Positions 1-11,736 of a stretch of 40,003 bases of DNA are shown one piece after another. A model generated the notes under the pieces. It had not been told where the DNA came from, made no database searches, and saw only the letters and a list, made by a program, of their open reading frames with translations. Every line of letters begins with the position of its first letter. Within the stretch, counting starts at the first letter, position 1. A program made the position numbers and the translations under genes. The stretch is from positions 31,437 to 71,439 of the forward strand of contig JAGQPW010000008.1 of the NCBI GenBank assembly GCA_020426515.1, in the 5' to 3' direction. This stretch comes from Planctomycetaceae bacterium (GTDB lineage Bacteria; Planctomycetota; Planctomycetia; Planctomycetales; Planctomycetaceae).

Positions 1-168
1 CTCGTTTAGATGCATCCCGGGGCGTCGCGGTATCAATTTCGCATTCTTGCCGCGATGCCCATCGAATTTCTCAGGCAACGACTACAATGCTGCCGGCGAT
101 TCGCTGGCTGCATTTTGCATTGCCAGCACTGAACAGGCACATCAAGTTCAACACGGATGGTTGAAGCC

Positions 169-750
169 ATGGTCTATCTCGACCGCATCTACACCAAATC
201 GGGCGATGCCGGAGAAACCTCCCTGGGCGACGGAACCCGTGTTCGCAAGACACACCAGCGAATTGCCGCCTTTGGAGCCGTCGACGAAGTGAATGCCGTT
301 TTGGGTGTAGTAATTGCACTCGGCAACCTGGCATCCGACATGCAGGCCCGGCTGCGGCACATCCAGAACGATCTGTTCGACCTCGGAGCGGACCTGTGCA
401 TTCCCGAACGAGAAGGCAAGCAGGACTTCGAACCACTGCGCATGACGGCTGATCAGGTCCAGCAACTCGAACACTGGATTGATGCCGAAACCGAAAAGCT
501 GGAGCCACTTCGCAGCTTCATTCTCCCCGGAGGAACACCCGCCGCAGCGCTCCTGCATCAGGCGCGAACCGTCTGCCGACGATCGGAAACCACGGTCTAC
601 CATCTCGCCGAAACGGAACCTGTCAACGTCCACGCGACGACCTATCTGAACCGGCTGTCCGATCTGCTGTTCGTCATGGCCCGCATCGCCAACGATCAAG
701 GGCGATCCGACATCGCCTGGGTCCCGGGTGAGCACCGTCAGACGGACTGA
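169..750 (+). CDS. Cob(I)alamin adenosyltransferase, PduO type
   Basis: A 193-residue protein of the PduO/ATR family, which transfers the 5'-deoxyadenosyl group of ATP to cob(I)alamin to make adenosylcobalamin in the cytoplasm. The N-terminal ATP-binding signature is visible (RIYTKSGDAGETSLGDG, residues about 5-21), as is the C-terminal family motif FILPGG followed by LHQARTVCRR (about residues 118-142). Length is normal for the family. I chose the ATG at 169 because PduO proteins usually begin a few residues before the RIYT motif; an in-frame ATG at 157 would add four residues, and neither has a clear SD site. No other cobalamin gene lies nearby and I see no cobalamin riboswitch in the 156 bases upstream. 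Confident from motifs. Confidence 0.93.
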   Translation: MVYLDRIYTKSGDAGETSLGDGTRVRKTHQRIAAFGAVDEVNAVLGVVIALGNLASDMQARLRHIQNDLFDLGADLCIPEREGKQDFEPLRMTADQVQQLEHWIDAETEKLEPLRSFILPGGTPAAALLHQARTVCRRSETTVYHLAETEPVNVHATTYLNRLSDLLFVMARIANDQGRSDIAWVPGEHRQTD

Positions 751-756
751 CGCGGC

Positions 757-2046
757 TTAGAACGTGTAGCTCATCCCCACAACCGCACTGTCCACCACCT
801 GCGAGACGCGAACAATGCTCGCGGGTTGTGTTCCACCCGGAGTGATCAGGGCCCCGGTCACGGAATTGTCGAACCCGTGAACCCAGGCACACGACAACGT
901 CAGTCGACTTGTCAGTTCGCAACTCGCTCCCAAACTCAGCAGATGCTGATAGACAGCCGGGGCCTGCACGCTGAACATCGCAGCAGCATCCGAAACCGGA
1001 TTCTGACTGCAGGAGTAACCCGCCCGAAGTGACAACCAGTCCGTCGCCTGAAACTGGACGCCGACAGCAGTGAAAAAGACGCTCTGCCAACCGAGTCCGG
1101 TCACGCTTCCATCGGCTGCAAAGCCAGCCGAGTCGCCGAACAGCTTGGTGTTCGCGTAGTCGACATACCGCACATCCACAGCGAGCAGCAGACGGTCTGT
1201 CGGCTCAACCGCAACGCCCCACGAAAGAATCATGGGGCAGGTCAAATCCGTTTCCAGGGGCAACGGCAATCCCGCTTCATTCATGGCATTGATCTTAAAC
1301 GACTGAAACCACTGCGGACTTTTGATCGAGAATCCGGCTGACCAGTCGTCCCCCTGATAATGTACCCCTGCCTGAACTCCCAGCCCCCACGTTGGCTGGG
1401 AGCCGGTCCCTGCTGGATAGGTATACGTGGAGTCCGAATCGGCATCGTTGGGCGCGGTGAACGCGAACGGACTCGCTTGAACCTCCGCGACACTGAATGT
1501 CGGAGCCACCCCCACAGAAAATCGATCCGTCACTTTGACCGCCAGGGTCGGAGCCACCTGCAGAATGCTGAGCTTCGAGTACATCGCGCCGAATCCACCA
1601 ACGGAAGGAGGGGCGAATATTGGATTGGTTGGGTCCGCAGGAAAATTGACCGAGAACCCTCCCACCGCCCCGAGCGAAAGACCTAACGTGATGTCGGTGT
1701 CCTCCACCGGCATGATGAAACCAAGGGTCGGAAGTGGTGCTGCCCCCGCGTCGCTGCTGGTCGAGCCTCGCACTTCGGACATCGTCCCCAATCCAACTCC
1801 CGATTCAACTGTGTTGCGATTGAAGACTGTCTCCACCGCGAGATCGAATCGCGACGTTTCAAACCGCGTGATGCTGGCTGGATTCCACTGCAAACTGCCA
1901 ATCGAATCGAGCGGAGCCGCTGTCCCCGCCCCTCCCATCGAACGGTTCACGGGACCAGAGCCGGACAGAACAAACCCCTGCGCGCTGCATCGTCCCGCAA
2001 CGAACAGGCAGAGCCCCAGACAGAACATTGGAATCAGCCGACACAT
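757..2046 (-). CDS. FadL/OMPP1/TodX-family outer-membrane protein
   Basis: A 429-residue predicted outer-membrane beta-barrel of the FadL type, a family that passes long-chain fatty acids and other hydrophobic compounds across the outer membrane. It has a signal peptide (about residues 1-22, ending RCSA before QGF). Next comes the family's conserved N-terminal plug-like stretch (GSGPVNRSMGGAGTA, then LQWNPAS), where NP after a GG region is characteristic. Alternating hydrophobic strands run to a C-terminal aromatic (SYTF), as in barrels recognised by BAM. The start at 2046 is preferred over 2067 because GGAG lies about 9 bases upstream and the signal peptide then begins properly. It lies downstream of tsaE on the same strand, and its stop is 6 bases from the convergent cobalamin adenosyltransferase gene. 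The transported substrate cannot be told from sequence. Confidence 0.85.
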   Translation of the reverse strand: MCRLIPMFCLGLCLFVAGRCSAQGFVLSGSGPVNRSMGGAGTAAPLDSIGSLQWNPASITRFETSRFDLAVETVFNRNTVESGVGLGTMSEVRGSTSSDAGAAPLPTLGFIMPVEDTDITLGLSLGAVGGFSVNFPADPTNPIFAPPSVGGFGAMYSKLSILQVAPTLAVKVTDRFSVGVAPTFSVAEVQASPFAFTAPNDADSDSTYTYPAGTGSQPTWGLGVQAGVHYQGDDWSAGFSIKSPQWFQSFKINAMNEAGLPLPLETDLTCPMILSWGVAVEPTDRLLLAVDVRYVDYANTKLFGDSAGFAADGSVTGLGWQSVFFTAVGVQFQATDWLSLRAGYSCSQNPVSDAAAMFSVQAPAVYQHLLSLGASCELTSRLTLSCAWVHGFDNSVTGALITPGGTQPASIVRVSQVVDSAVVGMSYTF

Positions 2047-2200
2047 TCTCGTTTCTCCGAAAGACATAACGAGAATGACATCGACCTGCGGGTTCGTTGC
2101 CCCTGCCGCTGTAACAATCAGAGCAAAGAGAACGCTTAGAACGCAGTGTTTCTACGCATCCTGCCGTGTTTTTCATGCGGCACCATCCTGCGCATGTCCG

Positions 2201-2671
2201 CTACTGCGTTGCGGTCATCAGCCGGGACAAGAGCTGTTCTCCGCGAGGTCCAGTTGCCGTCCAGGAGAATTGCCGAGCAGACTCACTGGTGACGACGATA
2301 TTCACCTGGAGTCGATTTCGGGGCAGCACATCAGCCACACGAGAGGCCCACTCAATCACGCAGACCACATCTCCCCCGAGGAGCTCATCCACCCCGAGTT
2401 CCAGGAACTCATCCGAATCCCGCAGTCGATACGCATCGAAATGACAGACCGGAATGCGTGTCGGGTATTCCTGAATGAGCGTAAAGGTCGGACTCGTCAC
2501 GGCATCGCGGTCGACACCCAACGCTTCAACCAGACCCTGCACAAAGTGCGTCTTGCCTGCGCCCAGATCTCCATCCAGCCCGATGACGTCGCCCGGCTGT
2601 ACGCACTGGGCGAGCCGCATTCCAAGTTCGCGGGTCTGCTCAACGGAATGTGAGTCGCAACTCCAGTGCAT
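2201..2671 (-). CDS. tsaE: tRNA t6A biosynthesis ATPase TsaE
   Basis: A 156-residue P-loop ATPase that works with TsaB and TsaD to add threonylcarbamoyl to A37 of ANN-reading tRNAs. The Walker A motif is clear at residues 34-41 (GDLGAGKT), followed by the family's VTSPTFTLIQEY and HFDAYRL segments and the late VIEWASR motif. Length is typical. It is the last gene of the ATP synthase transcription unit, 18 bases after atpC, so it is probably co-transcribed with it. Its partner tsaD lies about 31 kb away in the same window, in a different operon. The ATG at 2671 has AGGA immediately before it, closer than ideal, but no better start precedes the Walker A motif. Confidence 0.95.
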   Translation of the reverse strand: MHWSCDSHSVEQTRELGMRLAQCVQPGDVIGLDGDLGAGKTHFVQGLVEALGVDRDAVTSPTFTLIQEYPTRIPVCHFDAYRLRDSDEFLELGVDELLGGDVVCVIEWASRVADVLPRNRLQVNIVVTSESARQFSWTATGPRGEQLLSRLMTATQ

Positions 2672-2689
2672 TCCTCACCGCTCGGGCAG

Positions 2690-3097
2690 TTAGTGCAGGC
2701 GCTTTCGCAGAGTAATCTGCCCACGCACCCGCTCCAGATCGGCCTGCTTTGCGGCAAATCCTTCGTCGGTTGTCGGCTTCTGAGCCATGACATCCTGCAA
2801 GGATTTTTCAGCGGCAGCCAGATTAATGTCCTTGGCGGGAATCGCACGGTTGGTCAGCAGAGTAACCACGGAGCCCTTAATCTGAGCGAAGCCACCATCA
2901 ATGAAATAGTGCGACTCACCACGTTCCGTCTGCAAACGCAACTCGCCTGCCCCCAGTCGTCCCACCATTGGCGTACGACCGGGAAGGACTCCAATCTGAC
3001 CGTCGAACAGCGGAAACTGCAACGACTTCACTGGCTCATCGAGCAGTGTCGTTTCGGGAGTCACGAGGACGAGTCGAAGTTGGGTTGCGGCAATCAT
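2690..3097 (-). CDS. atpC: ATP synthase F1 subunit epsilon
   Basis: A 135-residue epsilon subunit, part of the central rotor stalk and able to inhibit ATP hydrolysis. The N-terminal beta-sandwich is recognisable (LRLVLVTPETTLLDEPVKSLQFPLFDGQIGVLPGRTPMVGRL), followed by the YFIDGGFAQI strand and a C-terminal helical part rich in charged residues. Two in-frame ATGs are close together (3103 and 3097). I chose 3097 because GGTGG then sits about 7 bases upstream, while 3103 would almost touch it. It follows atpD by about 50 bases and is followed by tsaE. Confidence 0.95.
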   Translation of the reverse strand: MIAATQLRLVLVTPETTLLDEPVKSLQFPLFDGQIGVLPGRTPMVGRLGAGELRLQTERGESHYFIDGGFAQIKGSVVTLLTNRAIPAKDINLAAAEKSLQDVMAQKPTTDEGFAAKQADLERVRGQITLRKRLH

Positions 3098-3144
3098 GGT
3101 CATTCCACCTGCATGTCATGCATCGGGTTGAGCGTCACAGAGAA

Positions 3145-4644
<1,500 letters not shown>

Positions 4645-4764
4645 TCAGAAGCGGTCTTGAATTCGCACCAGGTGCGATCTGATTCCTCTAGCAGCTCAAT
4701 GACTTCGCGTAATTAATCTTGTTCAGTTGAAACGAGATGCAGGCCGACGAATCATGCATCGACC

Positions 4765-5637
4765 TTACTCCAGTGCCGCAGCACCACCAATGATTTCCGC
4801 CAGCTCGCTAGTAATCTGCGACTGTCGAGCCCGGTTGTATTCCATCGAGATATCACGAATCATCTCTCCGGCGTTCTCAGTTGCAGCCTTCATGGCCACT
4901 CGACGAGCAATCTGCTCACCGACAGCCGCATCCAGGAAGCACTTGAAGAACCGGGCCTTAAAGGCCGCCGGGACGATCTCTTCGAGAATCTCCTCGGCAC
5001 TGGGCAGGAACTCGTACTCCACTCCGGAACCACCTGCTCCGCTGGCACCCGCCAGGTCACCAATCGGCAGCAATGTATCCACCGCCGGAACCTGTCGTGC
5101 AGCCGACTGGAACTTCTGGTAAACGATTTCAACACGATCCGTCCGACCTGCGATGAAGTCCGCCACCAACCGCGATGCGATTTCGTTGACCTCGTCAAAG
5201 CCGGGTTTGTCCTCGAACTGAGTGTACGCCTGATCGACCGCAATGCGTTCGAACTTCATCACGCCCAGCCCCCGCTTTCCGGAGACTTCCAGCCGACAGG
5301 CTTGTCCAGCATCGCGAATCTCGCGAATCCGTGCCAAAGCCTGCCGAATAATTCCCCCGTTGTATCCACCACACAAGCCGCGGTTGGACGTCAGCACGAT
5401 GACCGTAATGTGCTTCGTTTCCGCACGCTGCTGCAGCAGTGGGTGAGAGAACTTCAGATCAGCCGAAGCGAGATCTGCGACAATTTCGTTGATCTTCCGG
5501 GTGTACGCAGCGGCCTCTGTCGCCCGGTCCATCGCTTTCTTGAAGCGAGCGGTGGCGATCAATTCCATCGTCCGCGTAATCTTGCGGATGTTGCGGACCG
5601 CCTTGCGGCGTTTGACTAGTGCTCGTGCTTTACCCAT
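4765..5637 (-). CDS. atpG: ATP synthase F1 subunit gamma
   Basis: The 290-residue rotor shaft subunit. The N-terminal helix (KRRKAVRNIRKITRTMELIATARFKKA) that enters the alpha3beta3 core is unmistakable, as is the central SNRGLCGGYN motif. The C-terminal helix (MKAATENAGEMI, then YNRARQSQITSELAEIIGGAAAL) matches the family's conserved end. It lies between atpA and atpD with short gaps, in the standard F1 order. Confidence 0.98.
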   Translation of the reverse strand: MGKARALVKRRKAVRNIRKITRTMELIATARFKKAMDRATEAAAYTRKINEIVADLASADLKFSHPLLQQRAETKHITVIVLTSNRGLCGGYNGGIIRQALARIREIRDAGQACRLEVSGKRGLGVMKFERIAVDQAYTQFEDKPGFDEVNEIASRLVADFIAGRTDRVEIVYQKFQSAARQVPAVDTLLPIGDLAGASGAGGSGVEYEFLPSAEEILEEIVPAAFKARFFKCFLDAAVGEQIARRVAMKAATENAGEMIRDISMEYNRARQSQITSELAEIIGGAAALE

Positions 5638-5689
5638 GGAACTTCAAACTCAGGTATCGTGACGCGGGTCAGGCATTCCAAACCCAAGG

Positions 5690-7817
<2,128 letters not shown>

Positions 7818-7899
7818 GGGTGACGAATCTCAACGAAAATCGATAGGGTCGCGAACTGCCCGCCTGCCTCCCGATGGAGACCTGCGGAACACTGATTAC

Positions 7900-8613
7900 T
7901 TAGCGAGACAACTCGCTTAACGTCGCGTCGATCAAACGGTCTTCATCTTCGGCCTGAATGCGCGATTTCAGAACACCTTCGGTCGCTACGACTACTCGAT
8001 CCGCCAATGTGGCGAACAACGAACTCAAGGTTTGATCCTTGACTCGTTCAATTTCAAACGATGCCCGGGCCACGGCGGCAGCCGCTTCCTTGTCTGCCCG
8101 TTGCAGCAGGTCCGTCCGGGTATAGTCCGCATCGCGATGGCCTTCGGCCACTGCTTCGCGGGCCATGTCATCCAGAGCTTCGAACTGACCACGAAACTTT
8201 CTCAGAGTCCCTTCGGCCTGAGTCAGCAGTTTGTCGGCCTCGTCGAGAGTCGCCCATTCGGCCTTCTCACGATCTGCCATACTGGACAGCAACAGGTCCC
8301 ACAATCCGAGCTTTTGAATCACGACGCAAAAGCCAATGAAGGCCACAAACGACCAGAGAGAAAGGTCTCCCCAAATCGAATAGGCATGCTCATCATGCTG
8401 ACCTGTGGCTGCATGGCCACCGTCACCGTGATGTGCATCACCCTGCGCATGTTCGCCTTCAGCAGTCGAAACATGGTCACCGTGTACCGTCAATTCGGCC
8501 GGGGCCGCTGCGTGTTCCGGTGCAGCATGTGCTTCATCTGCGGCCCGCACGGGCTGGGCCAGTGCGAACACACAAAGGAGTGCCGGAACAGTGATAAGCA
8601 ACCGACGGATCAT
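7900..8613 (-). CDS. atpF: ATP synthase Fo subunit b with secreted His-rich leader
   Basis: A 237-residue peripheral-stalk subunit. Order of parts: a signal-peptide-like segment (residues 1-24, ending VRA before ADEAH), then a stretch of about 54 residues with ten histidines plus many Ala, Asp and Glu (25-78). A membrane helix follows (about 80-102, LWSFVAFIGFCVVIQKLGLW), then a long charged coiled coil to the C-terminus (EWATLDEADKLL onward). The helix and coiled coil are what family members share; the signal peptide and His-rich segment are additions. If the signal peptide is used, the His-rich part faces the periplasm. Second of two b-type genes between atpE and atpH. I call it b rather than b' from its position next to atpH only. 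Confidence 0.9.
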   Translation of the reverse strand: MIRRLLITVPALLCVFALAQPVRAADEAHAAPEHAAAPAELTVHGDHVSTAEGEHAQGDAHHGDGGHAATGQHDEHAYSIWGDLSLWSFVAFIGFCVVIQKLGLWDLLLSSMADREKAEWATLDEADKLLTQAEGTLRKFRGQFEALDDMAREAVAEGHRDADYTRTDLLQRADKEAAAAVARASFEIERVKDQTLSSLFATLADRVVVATEGVLKSRIQAEDEDRLIDATLSELSR

Positions 8614-8655
8614 GGCAAACGGCCATCCTCTCCTGCGGAGATAACAAACGGAAAA

Positions 8656-9324
8656 CTATCGACCAAGCAACTGCGTGGTCGCCAGTGCAACCTGACTCTC
8701 GACTTGTGCATCCAGTTCCGCCAGGGCACGTTGCTGTGCCTCGGCGATTTCTGCCAATGCCGATTCCTTCACCTGCTGAGCGTTCTGTTCAGCCTTGGAG
8801 ATAATCTCCAGGGCCTTGGCTTCCGCCTCACTTCGGGCCTGGGCCAGCAAAGCCTTCACTTCAGCATGCACTTTGGCCATGCGTGCTTCCGTTTCGGTTC
8901 GCAGTCGTTCGGCTTCATGCCGGGCCTGATGAGCAGCTTGCTCGGCACGCACAACACGTGCTTCGCGCTCATTCAGCCCCGCGATCATCGGGCCCCAAGC
9001 GGCCCCCTTCATGATGCGGATGAACAACAGAAACAGAACGAACGTAAAAATCAGCAGGTAGAAATCCAGTTTCAGCGGTGGCTGATTGGTATCTGGATGA
9101 CCGGCCCAGGGTTGACCAAACAAACTCTGCAGTCCCCCGCCGTCTGCCGTGGATTCCGGCGGATGTGCCGAATCGGTGGTAGCAGCATCGTGTGCTGCCG
9201 CGGGATGTTCCTCACTCGCCCCCGGAGCTGCGGCATGTGCAGCTGGAGTGTGCGCGTCCTCCGCCCATGCCGCGAACGACACAAGGGAGACGAGGAATGT
9301 ACAGAGAAAGATTCGTGCAACCAT
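8656..9324 (-). CDS. ATP synthase Fo subunit b' with secreted Ala/His-rich leader
   Basis: A 222-residue second b-type subunit. It begins with a signal-peptide-like segment (residues 1-21, ending AWA before EDAH). An Ala/Pro/His-rich low-complexity region follows (about 22-80, six His), then a membrane helix (about 86-104, KLDFYLLIFTFVLFLLFIRIMKG) and an extended coiled coil (EREARVVRAEQAAHQARHEAERLRTE onward). Two different b genes in a row are usual where b and b' form a heterodimer (photosynthetic bacteria, chloroplasts) and here suggest the same. I use the ATG at 9324 (AGG about 7 bases upstream); an upstream in-frame TTG at 9339 is less likely. Confidence 0.88.
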   Translation of the reverse strand: MVARIFLCTFLVSLVSFAAWAEDAHTPAAHAAAPGASEEHPAAAHDAATTDSAHPPESTADGGGLQSLFGQPWAGHPDTNQPPLKLDFYLLIFTFVLFLLFIRIMKGAAWGPMIAGLNEREARVVRAEQAAHQARHEAERLRTETEARMAKVHAEVKALLAQARSEAEAKALEIISKAEQNAQQVKESALAEIAEAQQRALAELDAQVESQVALATTQLLGR

Positions 9325-9375
9325 GGGAGAACCTGACAACAGTCAACGCAAACGTTCGACTTGGAGTCGCAGGAA

Positions 9376-9678
9376 TTACTTCAGGGCAGCCAGCAGGCAC
9401 ACGACGAGGGCAAAGAACGTTGCCCCTTCGATCAGAGCTGCCGACAGCAGCATACCGCCGCGGATGTCGCCGGAAGCTTCAGGCTGGCGAGCCATGCTTT
9501 CGACGGCAGCAGCACCGATGCGTGCGATACCGAAAGCGGCACCCAACATGACGATACCAGCGCCTGCAGATGGGGAGAACTCAATGAGAGCTCCTTCAGC
9601 CGCCATTGCGGGGGCAGCCATGAACAGCATGGCAACCATGAACACAGCACAGATTTGGAACACTCGCAACACGTTCAT
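9376..9678 (-). CDS. atpE: ATP synthase Fo subunit c (proteolipid)
   Basis: A 100-residue protein: a signal-peptide-like extension (about 1-27, ending AMAAEG) followed by the two-helix hairpin of subunit c. The ARQPEASGDIRGG loop is the conserved polar loop, and Glu84 (ALIEG) is the ion-binding carboxylate in the second helix. The position of the conserved Gln of sodium-type c subunits is Ile51 here, and no Ser/Thr follows Glu84 directly, so proton coupling is the better guess. AGGAG directly abuts the ATG with no spacer. A GTG two codons downstream (9672) would have a normal 6-base spacing, so the true start may be there. The gene lies between atpB and the two b genes. Confidence 0.95.
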   Translation of the reverse strand: MNVLRVFQICAVFMVAMLFMAAPAMAAEGALIEFSPSAGAGIVMLGAAFGIARIGAAAVESMARQPEASGDIRGGMLLSAALIEGATFFALVVCLLAALK

Positions 9679-9746
9679 CTCCTCAGATGGTCTCCAAAAG
9701 GATGCTTGCCACCTGTTGGGGCCAAGCCGGACTTAAGTTTGGTCTG

Positions 9747-9765
9747 GTCGGCCTAAAGAGCCGAC
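9747..9765 (-). other. Small hairpin in the atpB-atpE gap
   Basis: In the 109-base gap between atpB and atpE, GTCGGC and GCCGAC form a 6-base-pair stem around a 7-base loop. It has no U-run, so it is not an obvious terminator. In other bacteria the region before atpE carries RNA signals that raise c-subunit synthesis; a similar role here is only a guess. Confidence 0.35.
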
Positions 9766-9787
9766 AAGTGATTCATTGGAAATTGGC

Positions 9788-10696
9788 TTAGTGTTCGTGC
9801 AACGACATTGCAATGAAGATCGTTGACAGGAACGAAAACACGTACGCTTGAATAAAGGCCACCAGCAACTCCAGCAGGCCGACCCCAACCTGACCAGCCA
9901 GGCTGGCAGGGGCGACGATCGACCAGGCCCCGTGGTGAGCAACCGCGGCGATAAAGCCGAGGATCACTCCCAGCACGGTGTGCCCCCCCATGATGTTGGC
10001 AAACAGACGAACAGCCAACACCGCATGTTTGATAAACAGCCCGATGATTTCAATTCCGAAGATCAGCGGGATCAGCACCAGCTTCATCGCGATCGGTGCA
10101 TCGATATGCGGGATCATGTGCGTCCAGAAGCCGACGGGGCCGTGCATCTGGGAGCCGTAGATATAGGTGGCTCCAAAGGCCACGAGAGCCAGGGCAATCG
10201 TGACGCTCAAACTTCCTGTTGCGGAACCGAGCCAGGGGACTGCCCCCAACAGATTGCAAAACAGGATGTAGAAGAAGCAAGACCAGATAAACGGCAGATA
10301 CTTGTCGGCAGGGTGTCCGGAAATTGCCGGGCCGTGCTGCAGCTCGTACTCGGAAGGCTCATGGTCATCGTGATGATCTCCATGCCCATGGGCGTGAGGA
10401 TCACCAATCACCGGACGGACGACTTCATCGCGAATGTAAACCGCCAGCATTTCCCAGAAGTTCCAGAACCAGCCATTCACCGGCCGACCGCCCTGCATTC
10501 GCTTTGCAAGCCCCCGGAAGATCCAGAAGGCAATCGCAAACGCGACGAGTTGCAGGACCATAAACTTCGAGAACGCAAACTGCGCATCGTGGAGTGAGTC
10601 CCCGCCGATATACGGCAGCGGCACCTCAATCCCGAACGGCAGTTCGAGACTGTAGAAGTCGTAGACGTGATGAAATGTCCCGTGCTCGGCAAGCAT
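9788..10696 (-). CDS. atpB: ATP synthase Fo subunit a
   Basis: A 302-residue membrane subunit that, with the c ring, forms the ion path. The essential arginine is Arg230 in AVRLFANIMGGH. The LLGAVPWLGSATGSLSVT segment and the C-terminal LELLVAFIQAYVFSFLSTIFI helix are the other family hallmarks. Between the first and second membrane helices there is an unusual His/Asp-rich insert at residues 101-128 (eight His, for example HAHGHGDHHDDH). By the E. coli topology this loop would be cytoplasmic. It lies 33 bases downstream of the 4-TM protein gene and upstream of atpE. Confidence 0.97.
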   Translation of the reverse strand: MLAEHGTFHHVYDFYSLELPFGIEVPLPYIGGDSLHDAQFAFSKFMVLQLVAFAIAFWIFRGLAKRMQGGRPVNGWFWNFWEMLAVYIRDEVVRPVIGDPHAHGHGDHHDDHEPSEYELQHGPAISGHPADKYLPFIWSCFFYILFCNLLGAVPWLGSATGSLSVTIALALVAFGATYIYGSQMHGPVGFWTHMIPHIDAPIAMKLVLIPLIFGIEIIGLFIKHAVLAVRLFANIMGGHTVLGVILGFIAAVAHHGAWSIVAPASLAGQVGVGLLELLVAFIQAYVFSFLSTIFIAMSLHEH

Positions 10697-10729
10697 ACCA
10701 GGGAGTTCCCTGAGACTATGTTCCGCGAA

Positions 10730-11167
10730 TTACCCAACGCTGGGGGCCGGACCATCCATTACGGGACGATCCTTGGCCAAATCTTCCTTCTCCACCCGCA
10801 ACTGACTCTTCAACTGAAGCGACAGCAAGCGGGTTTCGTATATCAACACGGCGAAGTAGCTCGCCGCGATCGAAATCACGTACGTATTCAACTGCAGGCC
10901 AGGAACTGCCAGGAACAGTAACCCACCCGCCAGGCAGGCTCCCGCGACGCGAGTTCCGGTTGCAGCCAGCATGGTGTTGACACTGACGTCAGCTCCATGA
11001 ACCAGCTTTAACGCGACAACCCCCACGACCAGACCGACCACGTGAGCCGCGCCCACCGAAGTCAGGTCCAGTATCCCCAAGATCAGATAGGCCCCCCCGA
11101 GACTGACGAGGAAGCTCGCCCCAATCACCAGGCCGAGACCACCAAGCCTTCGAAGAAACACGTTCAC
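10730..11167 (-). CDS. Four-helix membrane protein of the ATP synthase operon
   Basis: A 145-residue protein with four hydrophobic segments: about residues 9-33, 41-55 (weaker), 68-87 and 93-110. A charged C-terminal tail follows (LQLKSQLRVEKEDLAKDRP). It starts with GTG, whose bases overlap the stop codon of the preceding atpZ-like gene (GTGA), indicating coupling. Its position immediately before atpB is where atpI-type genes lie in many bacteria; AtpI helps c-ring assembly. The sequence does not let me assign it firmly to the AtpI family, so the function is inferred from place and topology only. Confidence 0.75.
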   Translation of the reverse strand: MNVFLRRLGGLGLVIGASFLVSLGGAYLILGILDLTSVGAAHVVGLVVGVVALKLVHGADVSVNTMLAATGTRVAGACLAGGLLFLAVPGLQLNTYVISIAASYFAVLIYETRLLSLQLKSQLRVEKEDLAKDRPVMDGPAPSVG

Positions 11168-11421
11168 TGATCCTGCTCACCTGGATCACGTTGATCTCGA
11201 CGATCGAAGAACCGCACCGTGCGATACAACGACCAGCCTCCAGAGACCAGCCCCAACGTGACCCCCAGCAGGAGGAACCAGGGTTTGGTTCCAAACTGAG
11301 TGTCGAGCCAGTACCCCCCAAGCGAAATCAGAGGAACTTGAATCGCGGCGGTCGACAACTGCTGCGCCCACATGAGGGCGGTTGGGTCGTCAGTGCGATT
11401 CTTTCGCTCTTGATTACGCAT
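11164..11421 (-). CDS. AtpZ/AtpI-like small membrane protein
   Basis: An 85-residue protein with two membrane helices (about 24-40 and 47-63) joined by a short loop (GGYWLDTQFGTKPW). The pattern WAQQLSTAAIQVPLISLGGYWLD followed by a second glycine-rich helix is the signature of the putative F1Fo assembly/AtpZ family found at the head of ATP synthase operons. The start is well supported: AAGGAGG (11429-11435) lies 7 bases upstream of the ATG. First gene of the operon, overlapping the next gene by 4 bases. AtpZ has been linked to Mg/Ca transport with AtpI in some bacteria; nothing in the sequence proves that here. Confidence 0.8.
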   Translation of the reverse strand: MRNQERKNRTDDPTALMWAQQLSTAAIQVPLISLGGYWLDTQFGTKPWFLLLGVTLGLVSGGWSLYRTVRFFDRRDQRDPGEQDQ

Positions 11422-11520
11422 GGCGAAGCCTCCTTCAGAAGCTGTGCCGCCGAGAGTCGGCCCGGAGTCTAGTGGTGCCCAGAGGCCAAGTCAAAGCTTC
11501 CGGCGTGGCTGAATATCGCA

Positions 11521-11551
11521 ATTCTCAAATCGAAGCCAAGCATTTTGTCAA
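11521..11551 (-). promoter_or_regulatory. Candidate promoter of the ATP synthase operon
   Basis: On the minus strand there is a perfect -35 TTGACA (11546-11551). A loose -10 GAGAAT (11521-11526) follows at a long 19-base spacing, which would start the RNA about 90 bases before atpZ. The -35 overlaps an inverted repeat, TTTGTCA (11544-11550) and TGACAAA (11563-11569), that could be an operator. The 315-base gap between atpZ and the divergent DUF4912 gene (11422-11736) shows nothing else that I recognise. Confidence 0.35.
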
Positions 11552-11736
11552 CGGCTGAGAAATGACAAATCGGTCAGGTTTCCAGTGGACACGGGGAGGG
11601 CCTATCCGTTTGCAGAATCACTGTCCGGTATGATAGAACGGTTCCAGGTTGCCCAGCGTTCACCACGGTGGTGGGCCGATGGAATGATGATTCCTAGCAC
11701 TGGGAATGCCTTTCGAATAGAGGTGGCAGGCGACGG

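Noticed and set aside
1535..2653. 372-codon plus-strand open frame
   Set aside because: Antisense to the FadL-like and tsaE genes, with no domain of its own.
8032..9336. 434-codon plus-strand open frame across the two b-subunit genes
   Set aside because: Antisense to both b subunits; its Cys/Phe/His-rich composition is an artefact of the opposite-strand codons.
9376..9678. A sodium-coupled ATP synthase
   Set aside because: Subunit c has Ile where sodium-type c subunits have Gln, and no Ser/Thr directly after the ion-binding Glu.
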